A stretch of DNA of 64,000 nucleotides from Aselliscus stoliczkanus (GCA_033961575.1 CM066738.1:69363478-69427477); one strand, 5' to 3'; counted from the first letter of the stretch, positions 22,522 to 33,729 are shown. Notes: generated by a model from the sequence alone, not told the origin. Program-made: numbers and translations.

Positions 22522-22880
22522 ATTGTGAACACTTTTAATGTCAACTAATTTAGACTATAAAATAGAAAGCGTGAGTATTAACAAATTGTATTTCCTCGAG
22601 CTCTTTTCACTTCATCTTGCAAAATATACAAAACCCCATTTTCATAATATATATTTGCTTGCCATTTTCCATTCTTGTTTATATATTTATATATTGGTGC
22701 ATAGTTGTCATTATTGCATACAGTTTAGCACTGATTAAAAAAACAGCATCCTAACCATTTGCCATATGTACATAATTATTGTTGATAGTTACATAATACA
22801 TATGTCCTACACTAATAACCATATCATTATATTAGAATTTAAGCTGTTTCAAAATTTATACCATTAAAAATAATGGTGTA

Positions 22881-23031
22881 GGGCCGGCCGAGTGGCTCAG
22901 TTGGTTAAGAGCTCACTCAAGAGTGTGAGCTGAGCTCTGAGCAACGGCGGTTCGATGCCAGCCCGAGCTGAGTTGCCGTTGAGCTGCCAACAGGTGGCAG
23001 GATGGCTCAGCTAAAAAAAATAAAAAATAAA
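22881..23031 (+). mobile_element. tRNA-derived SINE (type B)
   Basis: GGGCCGGCCGAGTGGCTCAG head, B box GGTTCGATGCC, the AGGTGGCAGGATGGCTCAGC block and an A-rich tail with T interruptions. AAAAATAATGGTGTA occurs on both sides (22866-22880, 23032-23046). Confidence 0.95.
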
Positions 23032-23240
23032 AAAAATAATGGTGTAATGCATAACTTTATGCATATAGCTTTTTCCTTTTTCATTACTAACTTAGGATAA
23101 TTTCCTAGAAAACCTCTACTCCTCTTGATCTTAAATGAACGTAAAATAACTTGAGAGCAAAACAAATTGGCTTTTATATAATTCCCTTTTAATGTCGTTC
23201 ATATATGGGGAACCTATCATTTGTAACTATTACCTTTTTT

Positions 23241-23351
23241 CGTTTTTTGTTTTTTTTGAGGGCAGTGTCACTGGCCCTCATATGTGGGACCCAAACAGGG
23301 GCCGCTGGCTTCCCAAGCCAGCACTTAACCACCATGCCACTCGGCCAGCCC
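23241..23351 (-). mobile_element. Short tRNA-derived SINE (type A)
   Basis: GAGGGCAGTGTCACTGGCCC begins the minus-strand body. The head, complement of GGCTGGCCGAGTGGC, ends it. The flanking duplication is GTAACTATTACCTTTTT (about 23223) against GTAACTATTATCTTTTT (about 23352). Confidence 0.93.
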
Positions 23352-23404
23352 GTAACTATTATCTTTTTAATCGTTCTACATTTTGGCATCTGATATTTTA
23401 CTGA

Positions 23405-24072
23405 ACATACTTTTAAAAATTTTTTTAATCAGATATAATTATTTGAAGAAGTAAAGAAAGGCAGGAATTCTGTAGGGGAAAAAACCGCTAGATATTGTTT
23501 TCTCTTGCAGAAAGTCAGCAGCAACTTTACAGTGTCTTTACTCCACTTAAATTTTCCAAATGGAGGTATAGTACGCACTTTAGTTTGGGCAACCTCAGAT
23601 TTCTAATGACTGTTCATCATAAATTATTGTCTGTATTGGGATAGGTCATCACTGATTTGTATCTGTACTTTACTGGATAAATGCTGACAACCCCTTTAAA
23701 CCAAAAACTTAGGTAAACGTCTTAAAATTGGTATTAATGGACTACCACTTGGCCAAGTGGGAAAGTGATTGTTCATTCTGAAGAAGGCTCCTGGAGTTCT
23801 CAGGAAGTACACCTCACCCTTTATAAGAACAGTTAGTCAGTCAGGGAGGCAGGGAGTCAGTGGGTTTTGTTCTGAAATAACCCCCCACCCACAGCCTGAA
23901 TTAACTGTTTTTAGGACACCATGCTCAATGGAGAAGTTAGATGATAGGCTCTCAGGAAGCCCAAGGTCAAGTTGGATCCTGAGAAATAACACATGCTTCT
24001 TGCAACCTTTTCTGCACTTCCCTCTGTGCTATAAACAGGGCATGACAACCAAGACCTTGTCACCAAAGCTTT
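23405..24072. other. Non-coding sequence, nothing recognised
   Basis: No gene is seen. An open frame at 23769-24074 (101 codons, plus) has no recognisable domain. Confidence 0.35.
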
Positions 24073-24086
24073 AAAAGGTAGTTTTT

Positions 24087-24208
24087 CTGCAGTTTTTGTG
24101 TTTTTTTTTTGAGGGCAGTGTCACTGGCCCTTACATGGGGTGGGATCCGAACCGGGGTCGCTCGCGTCCCAAGCCAGCTCTTAACCACCGTGCCACTCGG
24201 CCAGCCCA
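24087..24208 (-). mobile_element. Short tRNA-derived SINE (type A)
   Basis: Body from GAGGGCAGTGTCACTGGCCC to the head complement GCCACTCGGCCAGCCC. The duplication AAAAGGTAGTTTTT lies at 24073-24086 and 24209-24222. The bases 24087-24100 next to the poly-T may belong to the tail. Confidence 0.92.
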
Positions 24209-24236
24209 AAAAGGTAGTTTTTAAAGATGTTCCACT

Positions 24237-24366
24237 TTTTTTTTTTTTTAGTTGAGCCATCCTGTCACCTGGTGGCAGCTCAGGCTGGGCATCAAACTGC
24301 TATTGCCCAGAGCTCAACTCTCACTCTTGAGTGAGCTCTTAACCAACTGAGCCACTCGGCCAGACC
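24237..24366 (-). mobile_element. tRNA-derived SINE (type B)
   Basis: It has poly-T, then GTTGAGCCATCCTGTCACC, and ends at the head complement GAGCCACTCGGCCAGAC. The duplication TTAAAGATGTTCCAC occurs at 24221-24235 and 24367-24381. The left copy overlaps the flank of the SINE just upstream, so this insertion came second. Confidence 0.93.
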
Positions 24367-24534
24367 TTAAAGATGTTCCACATTTTAATGTTCCCTTCCT
24401 TTTCTCTCCCCTTTTCTGTCCCTGGGTGACCAGGAAGACTCAACATCAGGAGCAGGGAGCACTCCGTTTCCTACGCCTTTGTGTGTGTGTGGTACCCATC
24501 AGCCTTTCATCTCCCAGGTGATTCAAGGGTCTGT

Positions 24535-25006
24535 TTTTAAAGACAAGCTTTGTTGAGGTACAATTCACATACCATAACATTCATCATTCAAAATGTACAA
24601 TACAGTGGTTTTTAGTGTATCCACAGAGTTGTGCAATGTCATCATAGTAAATTTTAGAACATTTTACGACCCAAAAAAGAAACCCATAACTATAGTAGTT
24701 CCCAAATCCTTTCCCCCAAAATCCTTCAGTCCTGAGCCATTACTAGTCTACCTCCTATCACTATAGATTTGCATATTCTAGACATTTCGTGTTTTCATTT
24801 CATGTTTTCAAGGTTCACCCATGTTGTAGCATGCATCAGTAATTCATTCCTTTTTATATCCAAATACTATTATTTTGTATGGATATACCACATTTTTCTT
24901 ATCTGTTCTTTAGTTGATGGACCTTTGGATTGTTTTGGGTATTTTTTCGCTGTTGTAAGTAATGATTAATGTTGCTAAGAACATCCATGTACAAATTTTT
25001 GAGTGC
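24535..25006 (-). repeat. Old L1 (L1M-type), first fragment
   Basis: TTGTTGAGGTACAATTCACA, ACCCATAACTATAGTAG and TTGTATGGATATACCACATT follow the reversed L1M 3' UTR/ORF2. The element is cut by a mariner at 25007 and seems to resume at 26305 and 28072. Confidence 0.8.
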
Positions 25007-26304
25007 CAATTAGTTTGCTAACTCATCCTAGAAAAAGTGCTACATACCTCATTGCTGAATATCACTATGGATACCTTCGAAGTACTCCCCTTAGGAAATT
25101 GCATTAACACCAGCGCCTGGTCCACCCTTCAAAGCAATGTTGGAACTCTTTTTCTGGAATGGCCATCAGAGCTGTTGTTGTATTACCCTTGGTGTTGTAT
25201 TACCCTTGGTATCCTGAATGTCATCAAAATGTCTTCCTTTCATTATTTCCTTTATCTTCAGGTAAAGAAAGAAGTCATTAGGGGCCAGATCAGGTGAGTA
25301 GGGAGGGTGTTCCAATGCAGTTATTCGTTAACTGGCTAAAAACTCCCTCACAGACAGTGCTGTGTGAACTGGTGCATTGCCGTGATGCAAGAGCCATGAA
25401 TTCTTGGCAAAAAGTTCGGGTCATTTTCGTCTTTTTCATGCAGCCTTTTCAGCACTTCCAAATAGTAAACTTAGTTAATTCTTTGTCCAGTTAGTACAAA
25501 TTCATAATGAATAATCCCTCTGATATCAAAAAAAAAGTTGGCAACATTATTTTGACTCTTGATTTGGATTGACGGAACTTTTTTGGTTCTGGAGAATTGG
25601 CTGACTTCCATTGTGCACATTGATGCTTTGTTTGAGGGTCATATTGGTACACCCATGTTTCATCACCAGTGATAACATGGCCCAAAACTTCGCGTTGCCT
25701 CTCCAAAAGGTCTTGGACTCTCCTTTGCTTTTGTTCATCAGTGAACTCCCTTGGGACCATTTTTGCACATAACTTTCTCATGCCAACATTTTCAGTTCAG
25801 GTTTTCCTAACTGGTTCTCTATTGATGTTTACCTGGTCTGCTATGTTTCTCACAGTCAGTGATGATTTTGATGCACAATTCGATGAATTTTTGCAATATT
25901 TCCATCAGTTCTGCTCGCTCCTTACTGGCCACCCTGACGTCATTTATCAGTGATGCATTGTCTTCCCTCAGGAAAACGTTTAATCCATTTGCACACTGTC
26001 ATCTTCTTCATGGCATTATCCCCATAAACTTGGACTAACATGTCCCTGATTTCACTTCCACTCTTGCTAAGTTTAACAAGAAATGTAATGTTTATTCATT
26101 GCTCTAATTCAACCTCAGACATTCTCATGATGGCACACAAAAACAGGCAACAACAATAATGAACGCTGCTCAGCAAGACATCACCACATGTAAACACCAA
26201 ACACAGCTGTGAGACACTGCTATACCAAGGTTATGAAAACTTACTGAGCTGTTTGTACAGTGCTGCCAGTGTAAGCGCATGGTGGCCAGTTTGCTAACTA
26301 ATTG
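25007..26304 (-). mobile_element. Mariner-type transposon (second family), 1.3 kb
   Basis: The ends are inverted: CAATTAGTTTGCTAACT at 25007-25023 against CAATTAGTTAGCAAACT read backward from 26304 (15 of 17 match). The size is that of a full-length mariner and a transposase relic fills it. The flanking TA duplication is not visible (GTGC before, TCAG after), so the ends may be slightly misplaced or decayed. It lies inside an old L1 and is thus younger than that L1. Its ends differ completely from the TTGGGTTGTC family at 32449. Confidence 0.85.
25049..26122 (-). pseudogene. Mariner transposase, full-length but broken
   Basis: Mariner transposases cut and paste the element through a DDE/D catalytic triad. 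The minus-strand span from MSEVELEQ (start 26120-26122) to a stop at 25049-25051 is 358 codons, the normal family length, but carries several stops and frame changes. Visible landmarks are a helix-turn-helix part (GSEIRDMLVQVYGDNAMKK), the first catalytic Asp in TGDETWVYQYD (open piece 25491-25781) and the third Asp in PPYSPDLAPNDFF near 25280. At the second position the reading is HHGN where the family has an Asp, so that residue is lost. A 17 bp tandem duplication near 25190-25220 shifts the frame. Non-functional. Confidence 0.87.
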
Positions 26305-26362
26305 TCAGGCCTCATATACTTTCATTTCACTTGAGTATATATCTAGGACTGGATTTGCTAGA
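26305..26362 (-). repeat. Old L1 (L1M-type), short continuation
   Basis: The text TTCATTTCACTTGAGTATAT followed by CTAGGACTGGATTTGCTAG continues the L1 ORF2 reading interrupted at 25006. It breaks off abruptly where a SINE head fragment starts. Confidence 0.65.
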
Positions 26363-26401
26363 TCCCAAGCCAGCTCTTAACCACCGTGCCACTCGGCCGG
26401 C
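26363..26401 (-). mobile_element. SINE head fragment at a deletion junction
   Basis: About 40 bp, TCCCAAGCCAGCTCTTAACC to GCCACTCGGCCGGCA, are the head of a type A or D SINE on the minus strand. Its B-box end, body and tail are missing on the left, where old L1 sequence begins directly. Confidence 0.8.
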
Positions 26402-28071
26402 ACATGACAGTGTTTTTTTTAATGTTTTCTATCTCCACTTTTATGTTCCCTGTCTCTTTGTTGAATTTCTCCCTGAAATCATTAAGCATCCCTGTAACCA
26501 ATGCTTTGAACTCTGCATCTGGTAGATTGCTTGTCTCCATTTTGTTTAGTTATTTTTCTGGGGCTCTGTTCTGTTCTTTTATTTGGGACATGTTTCTTTG
26601 TTTTCCCATTTTGGCTGCCTCTCTGTGTTTGTTTCTATGTATTAGGTAGGGCTGCTATGCCTCCCAGTCTTAGTAGAGGGACCTTATGTAGTAGATATCC
26701 TGTGGGACTCAGGGATGCAGTATCCCTGGTCACCAGAGCTGGGTGCTCCAGATATGTTCCTTGTGTGGGTTGGGTGTGCGCTCTTATTGTGAGCCTTGGT
26801 TGTTGTTTGCATATCAGTGGGAGGTATTGACCCTGAGGCTGATTGTTTGTGAGAACTGAACATCACTACAGTGGAGGAGCTGTTGTGCAGGTGCTGACAA
26901 ACAAGGTTTGTTTTAGCAGGACTCTGATGCCTGTCCAGCCCGCCCTTTGGGTGTGTCATCCTTGGAGGCAGCTGGGTGCTGCTCTGTCTTGGTCCAAAGT
27001 TGGCCACTGGGTGTGTAGCCCTGGGGCGCCCTGGGGGGACACATTGCAGGTCAAGTTTAGCTGCAGCTTGTGCTCTGCCTGGGGCCACCTGATAGGAGCG
27101 ACAAAGCAATCTGCAGATGGCTGCCACTTACACTGGGCATGGAGGTGCCTGAAGAGGCCAGTCTGTGAACTGAGGCTAGCTGTCAGTAGTGCTGGGCTTA
27201 GAGTTGCTCAACCAGCAATATGGGACACACCAAAGCCAGATATTGCTTATTTGGGCTTTTTGAACCTTTGAGAAATTTTAGGAAAGTCCTTAGTATGAGC
27301 TGAGATAGTTTTTTTTGTATGGAAAAACCACTGGAAGCAGCTTGGATGTGCCCAAAAGTTGGGTGGGGCAGGATCTCAGGAAATTACTAGAGTAGGACCT
27401 ACGGAAGGTAATAGCCACTTTGACGGAGACTGAGATATGGCTTTAGCCTGCACAGGTAGGCAGGGATGGGGAGAGCTCAACAAAGAAACAAAGGCTTTTG
27501 CCAGCTCCTCTTTGGGGACAAAAGCTGCCCCTTTAGCCCTGGTCCTAAAGCTGGACAACTCACTTCCTCCCTGGATGTCCCTGGTGCCTTTCAATCTGCT
27601 GCTCCAGCACTGGAGCTCAGAGCAAGTGTGTCCTTAGTGAGAATGTCCATGTGTGGGCCTTTTAAGAGGAGTGCTTGGGACTGCAGCTGCTGTCTGGCTT
27701 ACTTAGCCACAATGTCTGCTGGTTTTCACAGCCAGAAGTTACGAGAACTTCTCTCTCTGGCACTGGAACCCTGGGCTGGGGAGCCTGGTGTGGGGCTGGA
27801 ACCCCTCACTCCTCTGTGGGGGGCCTCTGCAGCTGAGATATCCCTCCCGATTTTTAGTGCTCATATGCAAGTATGGGACCAACCCATTCCATGTCTCCTC
27901 CCCTCCTACCAGTCTCTAGGTGGCTTCTTCTCTGAGTGTAGTTGTAGGGCTTTGGTTCAGCCAGACTTCAGGAGATTTTCAATGGTGGTGGTTCTGTAGT
28001 TTAGTTGTAATTGATGTGGTCCTGAAAGGAGGTGAGCACAGTATCAACCTACTCAGCCATCTTTACTGGAA
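26402..28071 (-). mobile_element. LINE-1 5' UTR and ORF1 start, 3' part missing
   Basis: On the minus strand this is a GC-rich L1 5' UTR (about 26600-28071, with the extreme 5' end near CCATCTTTACTGG). The beginning of ORF1 follows (26406-26540, METSNLPDAEFKALVTGM, then NDFREKFNKETGNIKVEIE). It resembles but is more diverged from the 5' regions of elements A, B1 and B2. Nothing of ORF2 or the 3' UTR remains. The long frames at 26684-27127, 26843-27271 and 27466-27999 are by-products of GC-rich UTR and not genes. Confidence 0.82.
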
Positions 28072-28800
28072 ATCTGAGTTGTAAGGATTCTTTACATATT
28101 CTAGATACAAGGCTTTTACCGCATCTATTATTTACAAATGCTTTCTCCCATTTTGTGGGCTGTCTTGATATTGTCCTTTGAGGCATAAAAGTTTTTAATT
28201 TTGATGATGTCCTGTTTATCTGTTTTTTATATTGTCATGTGTGCTTTTGGTGTCATGACTAAGAAACCATTGCTTAATCCAAATCACAGAGATTTACACT
28301 TATGTGTTCCTCTAAGATTGTTGTAGTTTCAACTCTTACATTTAGGTCTGTGATCTATTTTGAGTTCATTCTTTATGTGTAATATAAAGTAGGGGTCCAA
28401 CTTCGTTCTTTGCATTTGGATATCTAGTTGTTTTAGCCTCGTTTATTGGAAAGATTCTTCTTTCCCAATTGAATTATCTAGGTTCCTTATCAAAAATCAA
28501 TTGACCATAAAGGTAAGGTTTTTTTCTTGGACCCTCAATGTATTCCATTGACCTATATGTCTCTTTTTATGCCGGTAGCACAAAGTCTTGATTACTGTAG
28601 CTTTGGTTTAAGTTTTGAAATTGGAAGCATCAGTCCTCTAACTCTGTTTTGTTTTTGGTTTTTTTTTTGAAGATTGTTTTTGGCTATTTTTGGTCTCTTA
28701 AGTTTCTATATGAATTTTAGGGTCAGTGTATCAATTTCTGCTAAATATCCAGCTGGAATTTTGATAGGGATAGCATTGAATTTGTAGATCTCAAATCTGG
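28072..28800 (-). repeat. Old L1 (L1M-type), last fragment
   Basis: TTCTTTACATATTCTAGATA, CTTTCTCCCATTTTGTGGGC, CAATGTATTCCATTGACC and GGGATAGCATTGAATTTGTA are the reversed L1 ORF2 in the expected order. Relative to 26362, roughly 350 bp of ORF2 are missing. Confidence 0.82.
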
Positions 28801-30993
28801 TTTTGTGTGTTTGATTTGGGCACTAAAATGGCATCTTACAAATCTGCATTTCTTAGTCTTTTCCCAGACAATCACTGCCTTTAGTCCTGAGAGAATAGGA
28901 GAAACCTATTCATATAAATATTAGTGATTAAATGTGTTTTCCTCTGCATCAATTTCCTCTTATATAAAATGAGATTGATAAGTGTATTTATGTCATAAGA
29001 TGTGAAGATTAAATGAGACAATCCATGTGAAGCACCCAGCTAGCACTCAATAAATGTTACCTATTGTAGTAACAATTATACTCCAAGGCCTCTTTGCATC
29101 TAGGTTGATTTCTCAAGTCTTTCATGCATTGATTGGCCTTGTCTTCCAATACTCTCTCAGGTATGATCTGTACTCCAGGAAAACCTGCATCATTTGGTTC
29201 TCAAAAGCCCATATTCTTTCAATTACATTGACAGATATTTGATAGGTTAAAACATAAAAAATAAGAGGAATATTTACCTAGAAAAAAGGACATTTCCACT
29301 AAGACAACTGTAATGGAAAAAAGTATCGCTTCTAGGCTCCTAGGTAATGGAGGGTGAAGTAATAGCTGTTGGAATATTTTTTTAAAATATTTTTAAAATT
29401 CAGTTTCCTGGTCTTTATAGATTGGGATGCTTATGAATTGCAGTCAGTCAGGAGCTAACAGATACTGGAAAACTTGGGAAGTCTGCTGAGATGAAGTGTC
29501 AGGGAGAGATTATGTGTGTAGTTTCATTTTATTGTGACCTAAATGTCCACATGTTCTTCAGCCTGCAGGAAAAAAGTCTTCTCCTTTTAATACTCAACTA
29601 AGTCTGTGACACAGTCCAGGCCCCTCCCAAGTGTCTGAGAATTCCTAGGTGATGCTTACATGTTCTTTTCTGGCTTGTCACTCTGCAATATCCCTCTGGG
29701 CCTCTGCACCTCTCATCAACCTAAAGAAGTTGATGTTAGTATTTTATAACTAAAGAATCTTGTTAACATTATAAATGAGCAGACTGTACTTTTCCTGATG
29801 TTGGAAATCTGGTTTCTTACATTCACTTTTTGAGTTAACAACCACAAAATACAATCCAATGATGAGGAAATGGATTTTCTTAGTTTACAACTTTTACAAA
29901 TGATATAACAGTTTTTGATACAGTGCCATAGACTTTGAGGAGGATGTTTATGGACAGTAAATTAATTGTGTGTGTGTGTGTGTGTGTGTGTGTAACTAAT
30001 CTCATGCTCTTTTCTTCATTCTCTACCTCATCCTATTAGCTGTCCATCCTCTTAAGCTTCCCTCAAGTGCACCTGCTTCCATAAAACCTGTCCAGACTCT
30101 CCCCATTAGATGTGAGATGATATTCTTTGAACTTCTATATAAACAGAGATTTAGAAGTCTCTCACAACACCTACTATATATCACTTTGTGTAGCAGTTAC
30201 TTGTGTACTTATATTATTCCCCTTCTAGGCTGTAAGCTTCTAGAGTTCAGGTACTATGTGTTATTAATCTTGGTATTTCCTCACCTTCTCATATAATCCT
30301 TTGAACATGCTGGGTGTTTAAATAGTGTTTAAACACCCACTATTTTAAATTAAATTTCTGGATCAAGATAGAAGGTACTTGGACAGCCACCCACTTTAAT
30401 AGCTGGCCAATTTCGTGTACCTTACTGGGTTAGCTAATCAAGAATCCCCAACAGAAGCTTATTGTACCTGGCTGTACCCAGGCACTGGGGTTTATAATTC
30501 ACATAGAAGGCACTGGTAAAAGTCCTCTTACAGATAAGGAGATAGTGTTAATGAATCTATATTGCTGATAAAAGAACAAATCAACTAGAACGTCTTCATA
30601 ATGTTGTCCTCAGTGTTCACTTATTTAAATATTTTCTTTTGATACTGTTAGCACACCTGCCTGAAGTTAATGTCTAACTAAAGCATCTGATTTAAAAGAG
30701 CAAATGAAAATTTAGAGAATGCCTGGAAGGGGCCCCAAATATATTAACTTTATATTAAATTCTATGCCATAGTAAGTTGTTATCTAGCAAGATTCTGATG
30801 GGCAAAATTACAACTAACATGTGTATGTAATAGATGACTACGTTTGCTCCTGAGATAGAGCAGGCTCTTTACAGCTTAGTATTGCCTTCATTGGTCAGCT
30901 TATTTTAAACCCTCCATTGTGAGTAGGGGACATTAGCTGTGCCCTAGGAGCCTAGGAACATAATACTCAATAGAGCAGGACAGTATGTTACAG
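28801..30993. other. Non-coding sequence with MIR and L2 relics
   Basis: No gene is seen. About 28930-29070 reads as a reversed MIR (CATCAATTTCCTCTTATATA, AATGAGACAATCCATGTGAA, CACTCAATAAATGTTA). About 30040-30330 resembles an L2 3' region on the plus strand (CTAGGCTGTAAGCTTCTAGA). A GT dinucleotide run lies at 29967-29993. The remainder is unassigned. Confidence 0.45.
29967..29993 (+). repeat. (GT)n microsatellite
   Basis: A pure TG/GT dinucleotide run of about 13 units. Confidence 0.95.
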
Positions 30994-31240
30994 CAGTGTG
31001 CTTCTCAAAGTGTCCATGGTGAAGCATTATTTCTTCTTTCCAGTTTGGGGAGACTAGTAATTTTGTAAAATACAACAACGATAAATAACTAGGAAAATCA
31101 AAATTTAAACGACATACAAAGTGTAATCTCCAATTTTTAAATATCGGATTCAACAAACTGAAATTACTTGGTCAAATTGTTCTATACTTCTCTGATCAGG
31201 GACCATGTTTTGTCTATGGACCACACTTTGAGTAACACTG
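30994..31240. mobile_element. hAT-type DNA transposon relic
   Basis: Left end CAGTGTGCTTCTCAAAGTG and right end ACCACACTTTGAGTAACACTG are inverted repeats with mismatches. The flanking octamers TGTTACAG and GTTTAGAG agree at five of eight bases, compatible with a worn 8 bp hAT duplication. There is no coding capacity. Confidence 0.75.
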
Positions 31241-31249
31241 GTTTAGAGG

Positions 31250-32446
31250 GTGGCCTGTCCTGATATGTCACACATGGGCTTGGATCACTGGTCCCTGGAG
31301 TTGATTAGGATATCTGTTCAACTAGAATGAATTCTCAAGGGTAATGGGAGAAGATGCTTGTGTCTTGAGGTGAGACCAGGCCAAAAACTGATTTTATTCT
31401 TCAATTCTGTAGGGTAGAAAGATTTAAGCAGGAAGGAGAAGGCTGTAATGTAGTTGAAATGGTACCTTTGGAATTAATTTTCATGTTTAAGATTGACCAT
31501 AGAGGTAAAATGAAAAAGTGAAACTTTCAAGAAAGAAGACATGTGAGTTCAGGCAAAAAACGGCCATTAAATACCTTGTCAAATCTGAGGCTGTGAAATT
31601 GAAAATGGAATATTAGCAGAAATATTTACTGAGCCCTTATCATGTACTAAATATAGCACTAAGCACTTTATATATATGCTCTCTCACTTAATCTATGTAA
31701 CAATCCTGTTTGGTAGTAGTAACCTCTTTTTTTCAGATGAGGAAACAGGCTTCAAGAAGTTAAATAACTTGCCCCAAAGTTGCATGATTTTCACATAGAT
31801 GTAATGTGTAGCCCAGAACTCAGATTTATTAGATTCTTAAATTAGTGTCTAACTATAGCAGTTCAGGCAAATCTTGCTTAGTTTTTTGGGCCAAGGACTT
31901 GAGAATTGTCACTGTCCTTGGATGTTAAATAGCCTGTTAACCATGTTTCTCAGCCCTCCAACTGATTTTTGTCTAAATTTTTTAGAGATTTGGCCTTGAA
32001 TAAAAGAGATGAAAGGATTTAATAGGAGACTGTTTTGCGAGTTGTGGTCCTGGCTGGAGCAACATAATCCCATGAAGTGGATTAAACCTCGAGTGGTTAC
32101 TAACACTGGGCCAGAGATTCTCAATTCCAATTTTTAAGTGGCATTTTATAAATCTAATTCTAATCATATAATTCTGCAATGTCTCCATTGCATATGATAG
32201 AGTATTTTATCTAGGTTTTTTTAAGTCCTGTTGGTACCATGGTTATCCGAATGAGTTGACCCTCTAAAAAATTAATTATATAAAACATTTTTTAGTATGA
32301 GTTTATTTAAGAACTAGAAAAGAAATCATATAAAGCATGTAATTAGTCATACATGCCTTTTTTCTCACACCAGAACAAGAATTTATACACATTGTTCTAA
32401 AGAACTGCACACTCTACTGCAGTACTGACACTTTGTAAATATTAAA
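31250..32446. other. Non-coding sequence containing a MIR
   Basis: About 31616-31850 is a plus-strand MIR (TTTACTGAGCCCTTATCATG, CAGATGAGGAAACAGGCTTC, AATAACTTGCCCC). I recognise nothing else in the stretch. Confidence 0.6.
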
Positions 32447-32448
32447 TA

Positions 32449-33729
32449 TTGGGTTGTCGGACAAGTCATGACATATTTTGTCTATATTTTTCAAAGGTCA
32501 TTTATTTATATAAAGAACAATGATGAATCAATGATATATGGCCCATTTTGTTCGATAGCTTTTTGCCATCTTTCATTGAGCTTCATAATTCCTTGTTCAT
32601 AGAAGGACCTGTCTTTATTTACGAAAAACAGGTGCTGTTTTACAGCCTTATCTGAATTGAACATTATACCACACAAAAAGCTTTGAGAGAGCGAAACAAG
32701 TGAAAGTCTGATGGCACAAGGTCAGGCGAGTATGGTGGTTGTGGCAACACATGCCATCCAAACTCCAATAATTTTTGACGGGTGATCAAACTTGTGTATG
32801 GTCTCACTTTGTTGCAATGGAACACAACTCCTTTGCAATTAACAAGCTCTGGACATTTCTGGATGATGGATATGTTCAAACTGTGCAGTTGCCAAGAGTA
32901 CACATTCAAAATGATTGTTTGGTTTCTTGGTAGGAGCTCAAAAAACACAACACCTTTAAAATCCCACCAAAGTGAGAGCGTAACCTTCCTCTGATGAGTA
33001 TCTGCTTTCGGTGTCGTTTGAGGCCAATCATCATGTCAGAACCAAGACTGTTTGAGCAACACATTGTTGTAAACAATCCACTTCTCATCACCAGTTATCA
33101 GTCGCTTCAAAAAAGGATCGTTTTCCTCATGTTTAATGAGCGTATTCCAGATGTTTATACCCACCATCAAATGAACTTCTTTGAGTTCAGGCGGAACTCA
33201 AATATCAAGCTTGCTTACATATCCCAGCTTCTTCAGGTGATCGTGAACACTTGAATGATGGATGTTCAATGTTTCTGCAATCTCTGGTGTCATGTAACGT
33301 GGGTGTGACTCGATCAATGCCTTTATTTTGTCATCATCAACCTTGCTGGGCCTCTCTGACTGAGGAGCGTCATTGAGATCAAAATCACCAGCACGGAATT
33401 TTGTGAACCATCATTGGCACTGACGTTCTTGTAGAGCATTGTCACCATAAACTTTATGCAACTTTTTACAAGATTGACACGCGTTTTTCCCTTTATGGCA
33501 GTAAAACAATAAAATATGGCAAAAATGCACAGTTTGGTCTTCCATCTTCAACTTGTTGTCAAGTCTCCAAAACTCAACCAAATCGCTCAATTCTTTTTTA
33601 GAATGAAGCTAGAACTGTCAGCTGTCAAATGACATAGCAATAACATAGATGCGAATGACTCTAGTACTTCCAAAAATGAACAAGTGCCATCTGTGGCAAA
33701 CATGCATCCTGACTTTTCCAACAACCCAA
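32449..33729 (-). mobile_element. Full-length mariner transposon (TTGGGTTGTC family), 1.28 kb
   Basis: The ends are TTGGGTTGTCGGACAAGTCA and, read from the other side, TTGGGTTGTTGGAAAAGTCA. TA flanks both (32447-32448, 33730-33731). Size, ends and target preference are those of a complete mariner. It carries a transposase relic on the minus strand. The 81 bp element at 20369 shares its ends. No other repeat has inserted into it, which suggests moderate age. Confidence 0.93.
32506..33545 (-). pseudogene. Mariner transposase, lightly broken
   Basis: From a start at 33543-33545 (MEDQTVHFCHILL) to a stop at 32506-32508 the span is 1040 nt, about 346 codons and the usual mariner length, with one net frame change. 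The N-terminus shows helix-turn-helix text (TPEIAETLNIHHSSVHDHLK) and the middle holds TGDEKWIVYNN with the first catalytic Asp. The third Asp is kept in PPYSPDLVPSDFHLF. The second catalytic position reads FHCNKVRPYTS, so the expected Asp is Cys. Two Trp codons have become TGA, one before FTKFRAGDF and one after YVSKLDI. A frameshift lies near 32670 after LFRSLKAF. The C-terminus (IMKLNERWQKAIEQNGPYI) is recognisable in another frame. It is inactive. Confidence 0.9.

Noticed and set aside
26684..27999. Long frames in GC-rich sequence (147, 142 and 177 codons)
   Set aside because: They lie in an L1 5' UTR directly upstream of a recognisable ORF1 start on the minus strand; no known domain and no conservation between L1 copies.
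32449..33729. Domesticated mariner transposase gene (SETMAR-like)
   Set aside because: In-frame stops, a frameshift and loss of the second catalytic Asp; intact terminal repeats and TA flanks show a simple dead transposon and no fusion to a host exon is visible.
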